A stretch of 37,406 bases of DNA from Smithella sp. D17 (GCA_000753945.1 JQOA01000002.1:1-37406); one strand, 5' to 3'; counted from the stretch's first letter, positions 24,018 to 32,370 are shown. Notes: generated from the sequence alone by a model not told the origin. Program-made: numbers and translations.

Positions 24018-24851
24018 TTATCGTATTGCGCTGAGAATGTTGGTTTGCTGTGGCACGGGCAGGTCTCTGGGGCGTGACCGGAAATACCGTGTTTCAGCCT
24101 CCGCAGGTGTCAGAAACTCCACTTTAGAAAATCCTGTGCCATATAGTTTTTCTTCGATTTCATCGGGTTCGAAATGACTCAGCCAAGGTTCACCAAGATT
24201 CGTGACGCTCTGGGCAATTATTGAAGGAACGTCGCCCGGCGGCCGCACGAATGTCAACACTATCTCACTGCCGGCCGGAAACATGGCGACAGAGTGGAGC
24301 ACGGCATCAATGGCGTCTTCTTTCAAATACATCATCACACCCAGCCAGGAGAAAAAAGCCGGTTTATTCATTGAAACATTATACCTGCGCAGGCCTTCAT
24401 GCAATGATTCGTGTTCAAAATTAATATCGGCAAACAAAACATTTTCCGGAATTGTAAGTTTGGCTGCATCAATATAGGAGCGTTTCAGAGATTGGGTTCC
24501 TGCATGGTCAACTTCCACAATCTTCAATTCTTTTGCCCAGGAAGGCTGCCTCAGCGCGAATGTATCGAAACCGGCGCCGAGGATTATATATTGCCTGATT
24601 CCGCGCGAGACTGCGGCGGCGAGTCTGTCTTCGGTAAATCGTGAACGCAGAATTATCCGGGTGCGCAATGCAAGAACTTCGGGAGTTTGATAATGATCTT
24701 TCGTATCTTGAATATTCTTTAATGCTTCAGGACCGAGAAGCGGCAGGGCGACCGGATCGTCGAAAAGCAGAGGCTTCGCTTCCAGCAACTGGTGTGCCGC
24801 CCGCATATACGCAGTTGCTAATGCTGTAAAGCTTGCTTTATTATCAGCCAT
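24018..24851 (-). CDS. TIGR00027/LCMT-type SAM-dependent methyltransferase
   Basis: A 277-aa class I methyltransferase. The SAM-binding motif I is YIILGAGFDTFALR (about 88-101), followed by IVEVDHAGTQSLKR, the pattern of the leucine carboxyl methyltransferase-like TIGR00027 family. FFSWLGVMMYLKED is the family's motif before the late catalytic region. These are usually O-methyltransferases acting on carboxyl or hydroxyl groups of small molecules; the substrate is unknown. The start has AGAGG eight bases upstream, and only 12 bp separate it from the pyrimidine dimer glycosylase gene, so it is cotranscribed with the restriction-modification genes. It could equally serve the nearby biosynthetic genes. 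Confidence 0.88.
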   Translation of the reverse strand: MADNKASFTALATAYMRAAHQLLEAKPLLFDDPVALPLLGPEALKNIQDTKDHYQTPEVLALRTRIILRSRFTEDRLAAAVSRGIRQYIILGAGFDTFALRQPSWAKELKIVEVDHAGTQSLKRSYIDAAKLTIPENVLFADINFEHESLHEGLRRYNVSMNKPAFFSWLGVMMYLKEDAIDAVLHSVAMFPAGSEIVLTFVRPPGDVPSIIAQSVTNLGEPWLSHFEPDEIEEKLYGTGFSKVEFLTPAEAETRYFRSRPRDLPVPQQTNILSAIR

Positions 24852-24863
24852 TCTTCAACCTCT

Positions 24864-25562
24864 TTAATGAATCCATGCCTGCAGTTCGCCCAATGCTGTC
24901 GATTCCTTTAGATAAACGATATCGTGCAAAAATGCCAGACGCTGTATCTGCTTTAATATATCTCGTGTAGAGTCTCTTTCGATTGCTGTTTCGGAAGATG
25001 ACAGGTATGCGCGAACATAATCCTGCATATGCCTGATGGTTTCTCTGAGATTTCCTTCAGCGGGAGGACAGCGCAGTAGTGATACCAGTTCCGGATAAAT
25101 ATCACCTATACGCTTGCCGGTTTTTTTCGATGCAACCCAACCGCCCAGGTATTTATATTCAGCTTCATCTCTGGCCATTACGGAATATTGATGCTGCGCC
25201 CATAACTGCTGTACATTTTTAGGCAGTGGTATACGCCCCTGCTCCTTATTTTTGTATTTTCCCGCAAGGATTGAGAACTGAGTAGCAGGAGCATCAACAA
25301 ATACGTCCGGCCATTTCTGAGGTTGAGTTTTCAGCAATACGGGAGTTCTATCCATGTAACCTCTTAAGTTCATTTCCGCCGCTAACAATTTATGGCGCTG
25401 GCTAAGCGCCCATCCGAAGCCCTGCCAGCGCAGCGTTTCAGGATGCCGGGAGTAACCTTTTTTGTTGTGTTTAATAATGGAAACAATCGCATGCAGTTCT
25501 CGGTGTTCACCCAGAAGACTTTGCCGGTTTAAATAACCGGGGTTTAAGTCCCATACTCTCAC
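24864..25562 (-). CDS. Pyrimidine dimer DNA glycosylase/endonuclease V-like protein
   Basis: A 232-aa protein whose N-terminus, MRVWDLNPGYLNRQSLLGEH then REL, matches the bacterial endonuclease-V-type (PF03013) family. Glu22 in GEHRELH aligns with catalytic Glu23 of T4 endonuclease V (AEYRELP). RHPETLRW and LAAEMNLRGY are further family signatures. T4 EndoV nicks DNA at UV dimers using its N-terminal Thr2 amine; here residue 2 is Arg, so the chemistry may differ. The C-terminal about 90 residues have no recognised domain. The start is GTG at 25562, seven bases after TAGGAG. It is the third gene of a four-gene operon behind the endonuclease and adenine methyltransferase, so repair of damaged DNA or a role in defence are both possible. 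Confidence 0.75.
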   Translation of the reverse strand: MRVWDLNPGYLNRQSLLGEHRELHAIVSIIKHNKKGYSRHPETLRWQGFGWALSQRHKLLAAEMNLRGYMDRTPVLLKTQPQKWPDVFVDAPATQFSILAGKYKNKEQGRIPLPKNVQQLWAQHQYSVMARDEAEYKYLGGWVASKKTGKRIGDIYPELVSLLRCPPAEGNLRETIRHMQDYVRAYLSSSETAIERDSTRDILKQIQRLAFLHDIVYLKESTALGELQAWIH

Positions 25563-25587
25563 AAAAGTTCTCCTACCATTCCAAAAT

Positions 25588-25604
25588 CAAAGGGAACCCC
25601 GGCG
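25588..25604. repeat. 17-bp sequence shared with 32314-32330
   Basis: CAAAGGGAACCCCGGCG occurs here between the glycosylase and adenine methyltransferase genes and again before hpt, where it opens a hairpin region. This copy lacks the hairpin that follows the other, so it looks truncated. Confidence 0.4.
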
Positions 25605-25615
25605 AATGTTGAGAG

Positions 25616-26227
25616 TTAGCAATTCGCATCATCTTCTTCGGGAAGCAGATTCAATTGTCCATTCTCAGCACACTCGCCGAATTTTTTTCCCTTAAGTGAG
25701 CGAAGATCAATGACAGCACCGAACTTGCTGAAAGAGGTGAGGAACCTCTCGAAATCTTTTCCCCAGTAGATCATTGCACAGGACATGGGGGCGCCCTTTC
25801 CACCGTTTTGACCATTGACAAGGAACTTAAGTCGTGTGTCATAGAGGAAGCACACACCTGTTGCTACACCAAAGACATAATTCTTCCAGTGACCGGTATT
25901 TGTTGCCACGGGCACAAGCGCAAGAACTTCAGATTTGTGTTCTTTATATGCTACGGCACACCTACACAACCATCTTTTGATTGATGTACCATGTTCTTTG
26001 TTAATTCCGTACGGTGGATTTACATAGATGGTGGGGAAATTCCAACTCTCCCGGAGTCCGTCATGCTTGGGAAGTTTATATTCCGTTCGAGCATTTACAA
26101 TCGAATACTTATTTGAACAGGGATCAAGGTCAATGCTTCCGCCAAAAAAATCGCGTACGGCATTGACATACTTCTCCGGTGTTCCCCATTCTTGGCTTAG
26201 CGTGTTGAGTGTTCGACCTGCTGTCAT
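25616..26227 (-). CDS. Dam-type DNA N6-adenine methyltransferase
   Basis: A 203-aa methyltransferase of the phage Dam type (PF05869). The N-terminal QEWGTPEKYVNAVRDFF and IDLDPCS form the SAM-binding part, and the catalytic motif IV is NPPY (70-73). It should methylate adenine N6 in a specific DNA site, protecting it from the partner endonuclease. ATG 26227 is chosen because it overlaps the endonuclease stop as ATGA with AGGA eight bases upstream, a classical coupled start; an ATG six codons earlier (26245) is possible. This family is usually a phage protein without a cognate endonuclease, so pairing with one here is notable. No phage genes surround it. Confidence 0.85.
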   Translation of the reverse strand: MTAGRTLNTLSQEWGTPEKYVNAVRDFFGGSIDLDPCSNKYSIVNARTEYKLPKHDGLRESWNFPTIYVNPPYGINKEHGTSIKRWLCRCAVAYKEHKSEVLALVPVATNTGHWKNYVFGVATGVCFLYDTRLKFLVNGQNGGKGAPMSCAMIYWGKDFERFLTSFSKFGAVIDLRSLKGKKFGECAENGQLNLLPEEDDANC

Positions 26228-27366
26228 GTGTGAATATCCTGCCATCTCTTGCTTTTCAGTGTCTCAAGTTCTTCTTTGAGAACCGTAAGCTTTTTGCCAG
26301 CTGGGGCGATGATATTGAACCAGCCTTCAATCGTTCTCATATGTGACGTGAAATAGGATTGGAGAGCTGCATCAGCCTTAAGTGAAATTCTAACCTTTGT
26401 GAATTGATTGACTCCCTTCTTGCCTGTGTAACTCGCCAGAAATGACTCTTTCGCTGCCGATAGTTCCTTCGTGGGATGGAACAACAACTCATCAATAAAC
26501 TGCGCGATTCCCGTGTCGGTCAGGAAAAGAAGCCAATCGTAGGATTGAGCGAGAACCTTCAGTTCCTTGTTGTGATTCTCTGATGTGAACCAATTGCCGT
26601 GATTGCTAACAACTCCGACCGTTAGAATAAACCTCGACAGAAGTTCTGAATCGTCAGATGCAATAATTTCCGCCATCAAATTGTAGTAGTCACCATGTCG
26701 GAACGAGCCATCACGTTTCTGAATCAGGCCGCCCATGCTGCCATTGGTCAACCTGATTTTCTGTAACGCTGACACTGTTCGCGCAACATAGGCGCCTTGC
26801 TTCGCCTTTTCAATTGTCTGAGGTCCTTTCCTCATTCCTTCTTCGACGCCGACCCGTTTACACTCAAAAATCGCGAATGGGCGGCGTCGAAGAGATACAA
26901 TGGAATACTGGCCTCCGCTCTTTCTGAGTTGGTCAAGGTATGCGTTTATGAATGTTTCGCCGCAGTCGCAGACCGTGCATGAGTTCCTTAAAATCAGGTC
27001 ATTGCTCAGTAGTGCGTTCGATTTCATCGATTCAGCGGTGATTCCAAGGTCGGCAAGCTTTTGATTATTGGCGATCTTTTTTGCGGTGATAGGAAGCTCA
27101 TCCCGGCTGAACTTCATCTTCATCAGAAGGTTTGACGGATGAAGACTATACTCAACATTATGGGTGATCTCGTCGTTTCCGAATTCCGGCAATGGTCTCT
27201 CAATTGCAACGTTTCTTTCAAATCCCCAAGATTTAAGTGCGTAGAATGTGATGATTTCAACAAGGGTTCCGAGGGCTCGGCCTGCGGCCTTCTTGGAGTC
27301 TTTGGCATAATGGAACACTTTTGCAGTGAGAACCTTCTGGAGTTGGTCAACTGATTGATATGACAT
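26224..27366 (-). CDS. Putative type II restriction endonuclease, PD-(D/E)XK-like
   Basis: A 380-aa protein placed directly before, and overlapping, an adenine methyltransferase gene. FAIFECKRVGVEEG (about 164-177) supplies an E-x-K pair (Glu168, Lys170) on a hydrophobic strand, followed by QTIEKAKQGAYVA, a helix with Gln as in many PD-(D/E)XK nucleases. Glu37 in an N-terminal helix (TLVEIITFYALKSWGF) may be a further active-site acid. SCTVCDCGE (129-137) might bind zinc. It would cut unmodified double-stranded DNA; the recognition site cannot be told. The start is ATG 27366 with AAGGGG upstream. The endonuclease call rests on the motif and context, as I do not recognise the exact family. Confidence 0.75.
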   Translation of the reverse strand: MSYQSVDQLQKVLTAKVFHYAKDSKKAAGRALGTLVEIITFYALKSWGFERNVAIERPLPEFGNDEITHNVEYSLHPSNLLMKMKFSRDELPITAKKIANNQKLADLGITAESMKSNALLSNDLILRNSCTVCDCGETFINAYLDQLRKSGGQYSIVSLRRRPFAIFECKRVGVEEGMRKGPQTIEKAKQGAYVARTVSALQKIRLTNGSMGGLIQKRDGSFRHGDYYNLMAEIIASDDSELLSRFILTVGVVSNHGNWFTSENHNKELKVLAQSYDWLLFLTDTGIAQFIDELLFHPTKELSAAKESFLASYTGKKGVNQFTKVRISLKADAALQSYFTSHMRTIEGWFNIIAPAGKKLTVLKEELETLKSKRWQDIHT

Positions 27367-27479
27367 TCTTTGTTACCCCTTTATGTTTGTCATTTTCTTC
27401 ATGGCTAATAGTTAATATAAGTAATCTTAAATTTGTAGATTTTTAATAACTTTTCGTTGATTTATGTATTTTGTACGAT

Positions 27480-27503
27480 AATATTTGATGAAAATCAAAT
27501 ATT
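27480..27503. terminator. Hairpin after the radical SAM/DUF2344 gene
   Basis: AATATTTGAT pairs perfectly with ATCAAATATT (10 bp) around a GAAA loop. It lies 12 bp past the stop of the minus-strand gene ending at 27515. It lacks a proper T-run and is all AT, so terminator function is uncertain. The rest of the 27367-27514 gap is AT-rich; no clear promoter for the endonuclease gene was seen. Confidence 0.35.
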
Positions 27504-27514
27504 TAATATTGAGA

Positions 27515-29989
27515 TTAATCGAGGATGCTTTTTGTTCTGACTACTTTGATCTTCTGTGATTCATCGGCGTCTGATTTCAGGACATGAGCGATAATATCGG
27601 TGGGTCGGGCAGAACCTTCCTGAATGTGCGGCACGGCGAAAAATATTTTTTTGCCGGCGGTATCAAGAATCAGGCTTTGCACGAAAGGACGAATATCTTT
27701 TATGACGGTTTTGCCTTTGGATATTTTTTGTATTTTGAATTCAGAAGTCGCTAGAAAATTCTTAATATTTTCTTCCATGGCCTTCAGGCGTGAAGAATCG
27801 ATGGCGGCGGGAAGGTAAAGTTCATATTCAAAGCCCTTTAACATTTGAGCGATAGCCTTTTCTTCGTATGATAGTTTACTGATTTCTAAAATTTCAATGC
27901 CTTCAGGCAGGGCGGAATTTATTTCACTCTTTAGCAAATTTAAATTTGATAGATATTCCTGCGCGGTAATATCCGCGTATTCCTGCCTGCTTCCCATGCC
28001 CACGGCGGTGGCGGTGGCAAAGGATATTTTAGGATGCGGATGGTAGCCGAAAGAATAAGCAAGCGTGAGGCTGCTGCGGCGCAAAGCTCGCACTAAAGCT
28101 TGGGATAGTTCCAAATGAGATAAAAACCGGGAGTGTCCAAGTTTGCTGAAAGTTAAACGATATTTTTTTTCTGTACCAATGGCAGCATCAGGAAGCGGTG
28201 ACGATGACTGAACTGTTTTGATTTCATCTTTTGCCGCAAAAATGTTTTTTGTTGTGGCGAAATCGCATACTCCGCAGTTCTGACAATCCGAAAACCGGCA
28301 ATCATCTGTCACTGTTTGATTTTCCGCTTTTTGTTTTTCTTCCAGCAGAAACTCACGGGTCACGCCGCAGTCAATATTGTCCCACGGCAGTCGTTCGTCA
28401 ATCTTTCGTTCGCGGGTGAAATCTTCCGGTTTAATTCCCGCCTCCGTCATCGCTTCCTGCCAGAGGTCGAAACGCAGAATTTCAGTCCAGCCGTCAAAGC
28501 GGCAGCCTTTGCGAAAAGCAGCCTCCAGAAGGACTCCCGCACTTTCATTTCCACGTGAAAATATTCCTTCCAGTAAACTCATTTTTGCGTCATGCCATTT
28601 GACGCTCAGGTTGCGGTTCTTGATTCGTTTACGGATAAAGTCCTGCCGTTCATAAGTTTCTTCCGGAGAAATCTGTCTTTGCCATTGGAAAGGTGTGTGC
28701 GGTTTGGGAACGAAGGTGGAAAGGCTGATGGTGACCTGCCCGCGATTATTTGCGGCTCGCAGGGCTTCATATCCCAGATTAACAATACCTTCCCAATCTT
28801 CCTTAGTTTCATTGGGCAAACCGAGCATAAAGTAGAGTTTAATTGATTTCCAACCGGCAGCGAATATTTTATCCACGGTGGAGAGCAAGTCTTCGGAGGT
28901 GTTGCCCTTATTGATAATCAGGCGCATTTTATCCGTTCCCGCTTCCGGCGCCAGCGTAAAACTGGTTTTCCGTGTTCGTTTGATTTCTTCCATTAATGTT
29001 GTGTTGAGAGATTCCACGCGCAACGAAGGAAGCGCCAGCGCTACGCGCCGGGAGTGGTAGCGGTTCATCAGATTTTGTACCAGAGGCTCAATGCAACTGT
29101 AATCGCCGGAGCTCAGAGATAAAAGCGATATTTCTTCATGGCCCGTTTCTTGAAGCATCCTTTCGGCCATTTCCATCAGCAGGGAAGTGTTTCTTTCGCG
29201 GTAAGGACGCCAGAGCATCCCCGCCTGACAAAACCGGCATCCGCGGGTGCAGCCGCGTGCTATTTCCAGTGTGATGCGGTCGTGAATTGTCTGCATCAGC
29301 GGAACAATGGGTCTTAGCGGATGCTTCCATAAATTGAGATCAACGACGTTTCTTTTTTTGATGATTTGATCTTTTCCGTGAACAGCGGGAACGTAAATGC
29401 CGGCGATCTTTGCCAGCTCTTTTATCAGGTTATTTCGGGAAAGAGAGTTTTTCTTACCCGCGCGAATCGCTGCGGTAATTTCTCCTACGACTTCTTCTCC
29501 TTCGCCGATAACAAAGGCATCAATAAAATCAACAAGCGGCGCCGGATTAAAACAGCAGGGGCCGCCCGCGATTATCAGGGGATGTCCATCTTTGCGCTCT
29601 TTGCGGGCAAGCGGTATGCCTCCCAAATCCAGCATGTTGAGCATATTGGTGTAAGACAGTTCATACTGTAAGGAAAAACCGGCAATATCAAAATCTGTCA
29701 GCGGTTTCTGACTTTCCAGAGAGGTTAACGGAATATTCCCTTCACGCAATTGCTTTTCCCTATCCGGCCAGGGGGCAAAACAACGTTCTGCTGCCACGTA
29801 GGGAATTTCGTTGAGAATAGAATATAGAATCTGCAAACCGAGATGAGACATGCCGACTTCGTATGTATCAGGGAAAGCCAGCAAAAAGCGGACTTCCGGT
29901 TTATCTTTACGGACAGCGTTTACTTCTGTACCGATGTAACGGCTGGGTTTTTCAGCGCCAAGTAAAAGTTCATCGAAATTATTATTCAT
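27515..29989 (-). CDS. TIGR03960-family radical SAM protein fused to DUF2344
   Basis: An 824-aa fusion. Residues about 1-560 are a TIGR03960-type radical SAM protein: a B12-binding-like N-terminal domain (AFPDTYEVGMSHLG, IIAGGPCCFNPAP, IGEGEE) and the cluster motif ARGCTRGCRFC with Cys247, Cys251 and Cys254. A Cys-rich linker (DCQNCGVCDF) follows. Residues about 605-824 are DUF2344/TIGR03936 (RLTFSKLGHSRFLSHLEL, GYHPHPKISF). The two halves are separate neighbouring genes in some bacteria, often beside rng and rplU. The reaction is unknown; tRNA or ribosome modification has been suggested by that neighbourhood. The start has GAAGGT seven bases upstream. Here the expected next gene, rng or rplU, is replaced by the accessory block. 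Confidence 0.92.
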   Translation of the reverse strand: MNNNFDELLLGAEKPSRYIGTEVNAVRKDKPEVRFLLAFPDTYEVGMSHLGLQILYSILNEIPYVAAERCFAPWPDREKQLREGNIPLTSLESQKPLTDFDIAGFSLQYELSYTNMLNMLDLGGIPLARKERKDGHPLIIAGGPCCFNPAPLVDFIDAFVIGEGEEVVGEITAAIRAGKKNSLSRNNLIKELAKIAGIYVPAVHGKDQIIKKRNVVDLNLWKHPLRPIVPLMQTIHDRITLEIARGCTRGCRFCQAGMLWRPYRERNTSLLMEMAERMLQETGHEEISLLSLSSGDYSCIEPLVQNLMNRYHSRRVALALPSLRVESLNTTLMEEIKRTRKTSFTLAPEAGTDKMRLIINKGNTSEDLLSTVDKIFAAGWKSIKLYFMLGLPNETKEDWEGIVNLGYEALRAANNRGQVTISLSTFVPKPHTPFQWQRQISPEETYERQDFIRKRIKNRNLSVKWHDAKMSLLEGIFSRGNESAGVLLEAAFRKGCRFDGWTEILRFDLWQEAMTEAGIKPEDFTRERKIDERLPWDNIDCGVTREFLLEEKQKAENQTVTDDCRFSDCQNCGVCDFATTKNIFAAKDEIKTVQSSSPLPDAAIGTEKKYRLTFSKLGHSRFLSHLELSQALVRALRRSSLTLAYSFGYHPHPKISFATATAVGMGSRQEYADITAQEYLSNLNLLKSEINSALPEGIEILEISKLSYEEKAIAQMLKGFEYELYLPAAIDSSRLKAMEENIKNFLATSEFKIQKISKGKTVIKDIRPFVQSLILDTAGKKIFFAVPHIQEGSARPTDIIAHVLKSDADESQKIKVVRTKSILD

Positions 29990-30022
29990 AATTTACCTTC
30001 GGATTATAATCAAGCCGTCAAA

Positions 30023-30421
30023 CTATTCTTCTGAATCGGAGTAAATATGAGGGTGATATTTGTAAGGATTCTTTTTGATATCTTTAAGTATGGACATCGC
30101 CATCTTTTTGGGAAAATTGACGGCGGCAAGATAATCCAGAGAATTACTTTTGAATGTGTTGATTAAATCATCACGGACAGTATCTTCATTTTTCTGAGGC
30201 ACAAAAGACCGCTCCAGTTTATGTTCGTAGGCAAGTTCATCGCCCATGGTATTTTTTACCTGATCATAATCCTGAGCGTCCGTGAAATAAGATTCTTTCA
30301 GATAAATTTTCGTTTGAAAAGAAATTTCCACCTTAACCGTGTCGGCGGCTATGGTGCGTGATAAATCAAAAATCTTTAAAATCAATCCATTGGCTAATTT
30401 TATTTCTTCAATTAAATTCAT
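30023..30421 (-). CDS. Conserved-looking hypothetical protein
   Basis: A 132-aa soluble protein with no recognised domain. It begins MNLIEEIKLANGLILKIFDL and then has alternating beta-type segments (VKVEISFQTKIYL), a Tyr/Asp-rich middle (FTDAQDYDQVK) and a basic, aromatic end (NPYKYHPHIYSD). No signal peptide or Cys motifs. GGAAG lies four bases before ATG 30421. It is 33 bp upstream of the radical SAM/DUF2344 gene on the same strand and is probably its cotranscribed partner. Divergent from purU. Codon use matches its neighbours, so it is probably a real gene, but its function is unknown. Confidence 0.75.
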   Translation of the reverse strand: MNLIEEIKLANGLILKIFDLSRTIAADTVKVEISFQTKIYLKESYFTDAQDYDQVKNTMGDELAYEHKLERSFVPQKNEDTVRDDLINTFKSNSLDYLAAVNFPKKMAMSILKDIKKNPYKYHPHIYSDSEE

Positions 30422-30479
30422 TTGCTTCCGATTTTAAATGTTGTTTTATTTGAGGATATAGCCCTTAGCATTTTTACAC

Positions 30480-30508
30480 TTGACCTGCAACTCTAATCCT
30501 CTTATACA
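30480..30508 (+). promoter_or_regulatory. Sigma-70 promoter of purU
   Basis: TTGACC (30480-30485) and TATACA (30503-30508) with a 17-bp spacer in the divergent gap. Predicted start near 30515, 32 nt before the purU ATG. AAGGTG lies about ten bases before that ATG. Confidence 0.65.
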
Positions 30509-30546
30509 TAACATGTTGTAAAAAACAACGAAGGTGAAACCGTTTT

Positions 30547-31404
30547 ATGAGCGATGTCAATGCCATTTTACTTTTGTCCTGTGCCGATAGCAAGGGGATT
30601 GTCGCCAAAATTTCCGATTTTATTTTTCGTCGCAATGGCAATATTGTCCATGCCGATCAATATACATCCAAAACAGACAAACTTTTCTTTATGCGGATCG
30701 AATGGGAACTCAACGGATTCGCTCTTGGCCGTGATGAAATTTCTGCTGCTTTTGCGCCGTTGGCTAAACAATTTAAAATGAAATGGGATTTGCATTTTAC
30801 GGATTATATGCCGCGGATGGCGATTTTTGTCTCTAAACATCTCCATTGCCTGCATGATCTTATTTTGCGCCGGCATATGGGAGAACTGGCGTCTGACGTT
30901 GAAGCGGTAATCAGCAATCATACGGATGCCCGCGATCTGGTGGAACAATTCGGACTGAAATTTTTCCACTTTCCCATCACGGATAAGAACAAGAAACAAC
31001 AGGAAGCTAAAGAATTGAAACTTCTGCGGGAGATGAATATTGATCTGGTGGTTCTGGCGCGTTACATGCAGGTTCTCAGCGGGAATTTCCTTAAATATTA
31101 TCCTGATAAAATAATCAATATCCATCATTCCTTCTTGCCCGCGTTTGCCGGGGGCAATCCTTATCAGCAGGCCTATAACCGTGGTGTGAAAATTATCGGA
31201 GCAACCGGCCATTATGTGACGGCGCAACTGGACGAAGGACCTATTATCGCTCAGGACGTGATCAAGATCAGTCACCGTGACGCTGTTGATGCTATTCAGA
31301 GAAAGAGTAAGGACTTGGAAAGAATTGTGCTGGCGCGTGCTTTGCATTTGCATCTGGAAAATAGAATACTGGTTTATGGATCAAAAACCATTGTGTTTGA
31401 GTGA
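30547..31404 (+). CDS. purU: Formyltetrahydrofolate deformylase
   Basis: A 285-aa enzyme hydrolysing 10-formyl-THF to THF and formate. An N-terminal ACT-like regulatory domain (about 5-80; LLSCADSKGIVAKISDFI) precedes the formyl-transferase-type catalytic domain (about 85-285). The active-site region reads NIHHSFLPAF, then GATGHYVT and LDEGPII, with the conserved Asn, His and Asp of the family. Length is normal. In a fermenting or syntrophic anaerobe it could tune the one-carbon pool and formate supply. It has its own promoter. A YkgJ-type gene follows 39 bp later. Confidence 0.96.
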   Translation: MSDVNAILLLSCADSKGIVAKISDFIFRRNGNIVHADQYTSKTDKLFFMRIEWELNGFALGRDEISAAFAPLAKQFKMKWDLHFTDYMPRMAIFVSKHLHCLHDLILRRHMGELASDVEAVISNHTDARDLVEQFGLKFFHFPITDKNKKQQEAKELKLLREMNIDLVVLARYMQVLSGNFLKYYPDKIINIHHSFLPAFAGGNPYQQAYNRGVKIIGATGHYVTAQLDEGPIIAQDVIKISHRDAVDAIQRKSKDLERIVLARALHLHLENRILVYGSKTIVFE

Positions 31405-31443
31405 TTCCGGTTCACCTTAGAAAAATATCAGGTAAATAAAAAA

Positions 31444-32259
31444 ATGTCTGATTCAAAATTTATCATCCTTTGCCAACCGGATGAATGCAAATCCTGTGGC
31501 GCCTGCTGCGGCCTGTATAATTATGTGGACAGTTCCCGCTCGTCTCTTGAGCAGCGGTTGCGTTTGCGCACCAAACGTTTCCAAAAACTTGTAAAAAATC
31601 CGGACGATGTTGCGCTATACGCCGAAGAAACATTTGCTGCCGAAGATTTTAAAAAGAGATATGAAGTAATTTATTGTTGCGAATACCTTGGTTTTCTCGA
31701 CAACGAAGAAAAAAAAGTGGGCTGTCTTTTACATCCGGAGCAAAATTCCGGCATCGATTTACGTGCCTGTTCATTTTACGGACAGGAACTTTGCGCCGGT
31801 CATTTTTGTCCCAGCCATCATTTTATTCCGCAGTCTCAATCTAAAATCCTGATAAAAATAATTGATGACTGGTACCTTTACGGTCTCGTTGTGACCGATA
31901 TTGATCTGGTTACCCAGTATTTTCGTTTAATTGCCGATAGAATCGGCGGTGAACTTAAACCGGAAGAATTCGATAATGTATCTTTAAAAGATATTGCGCT
32001 GGAATATTTTAATTGGAAACTTGCCTGGCCGTTTCGGTCGCTGGAAACAAACCGGTTAGGTAAATATTATTTTGACGGATCGCAATACATGATCAGCTAT
32101 ATTGACTACGCAAAGTATGGCCGGGAAGTATCTCCGCTTAATGCTATTTTTTTGAGTCTGTCTTCCTCATTTAAAAATACTGAGGAAATTGATGAGGCGG
32201 AAATGATGATCTGGTCGAATATTGAAAAATTCGTTTCTGTTTATAAGAGTGGGGTTTAA
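31444..32259 (+). CDS. YkgJ-type cysteine cluster protein
   Basis: A 271-aa cytosolic protein. The N-terminal CKSCGACCG (about 15-23) with later Cys residues in YCCEYLG, GCLLHPEQ, RACSFYG and AGHFCPSH follows the layout of YkgJ/CxxCxxCC proteins, which bind iron-sulfur or zinc; the function is undefined. The C-terminal half (about 140-271) has no Cys and no recognised domain and is longer than in short YkgJ proteins. It lies 39 bp after purU and may share its transcript. The ribosome site (CAGGT) is weak. The family assignment is likely; the role is unknown. Confidence 0.75.
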   Translation: MSDSKFIILCQPDECKSCGACCGLYNYVDSSRSSLEQRLRLRTKRFQKLVKNPDDVALYAEETFAAEDFKKRYEVIYCCEYLGFLDNEEKKVGCLLHPEQNSGIDLRACSFYGQELCAGHFCPSHHFIPQSQSKILIKIIDDWYLYGLVVTDIDLVTQYFRLIADRIGGELKPEEFDNVSLKDIALEYFNWKLAWPFRSLETNRLGKYYFDGSQYMISYIDYAKYGREVSPLNAIFLSLSSSFKNTEEIDEAEMMIWSNIEKFVSVYKSGV

Positions 32260-32313
32260 TTTTTTTATTGACATATTACAATCACTTTGACTAGTGTTAC
32301 ACAAATTCTAAAC

Positions 32314-32370
32314 CAAAGGGAACCCCGGCGCATGCCGGGCGCTATTTTTGTTGGTCCCGATTCATCGGGA
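32314..32370. repeat. Repeat start plus two hairpins before hpt
   Basis: Begins with the 17-bp sequence also found at 25588-25604. CCCGGC-gcat-GCCGGG (32324-32339) and CCCGAT-tc-ATCGGG (32356-32369) form two GC-rich hairpins. It lies in the 189-bp gap between the YkgJ-type gene and hpt. A TTGACA occurs at 32268-32273 but without a good -10. No ORF. Confidence 0.45.

Noticed and set aside
24018..27366. Prophage fragment
   Set aside because: The Dam-type methylase is typical of phages, but no integrase, capsid, tail, terminase or lysis gene is near.
32268..32297. Promoter for hpt based on TTGACA at 32268
   Set aside because: No acceptable -10 lies 16-18 bp downstream (best is TAGTGT), so it is mentioned only within the repeat entry.
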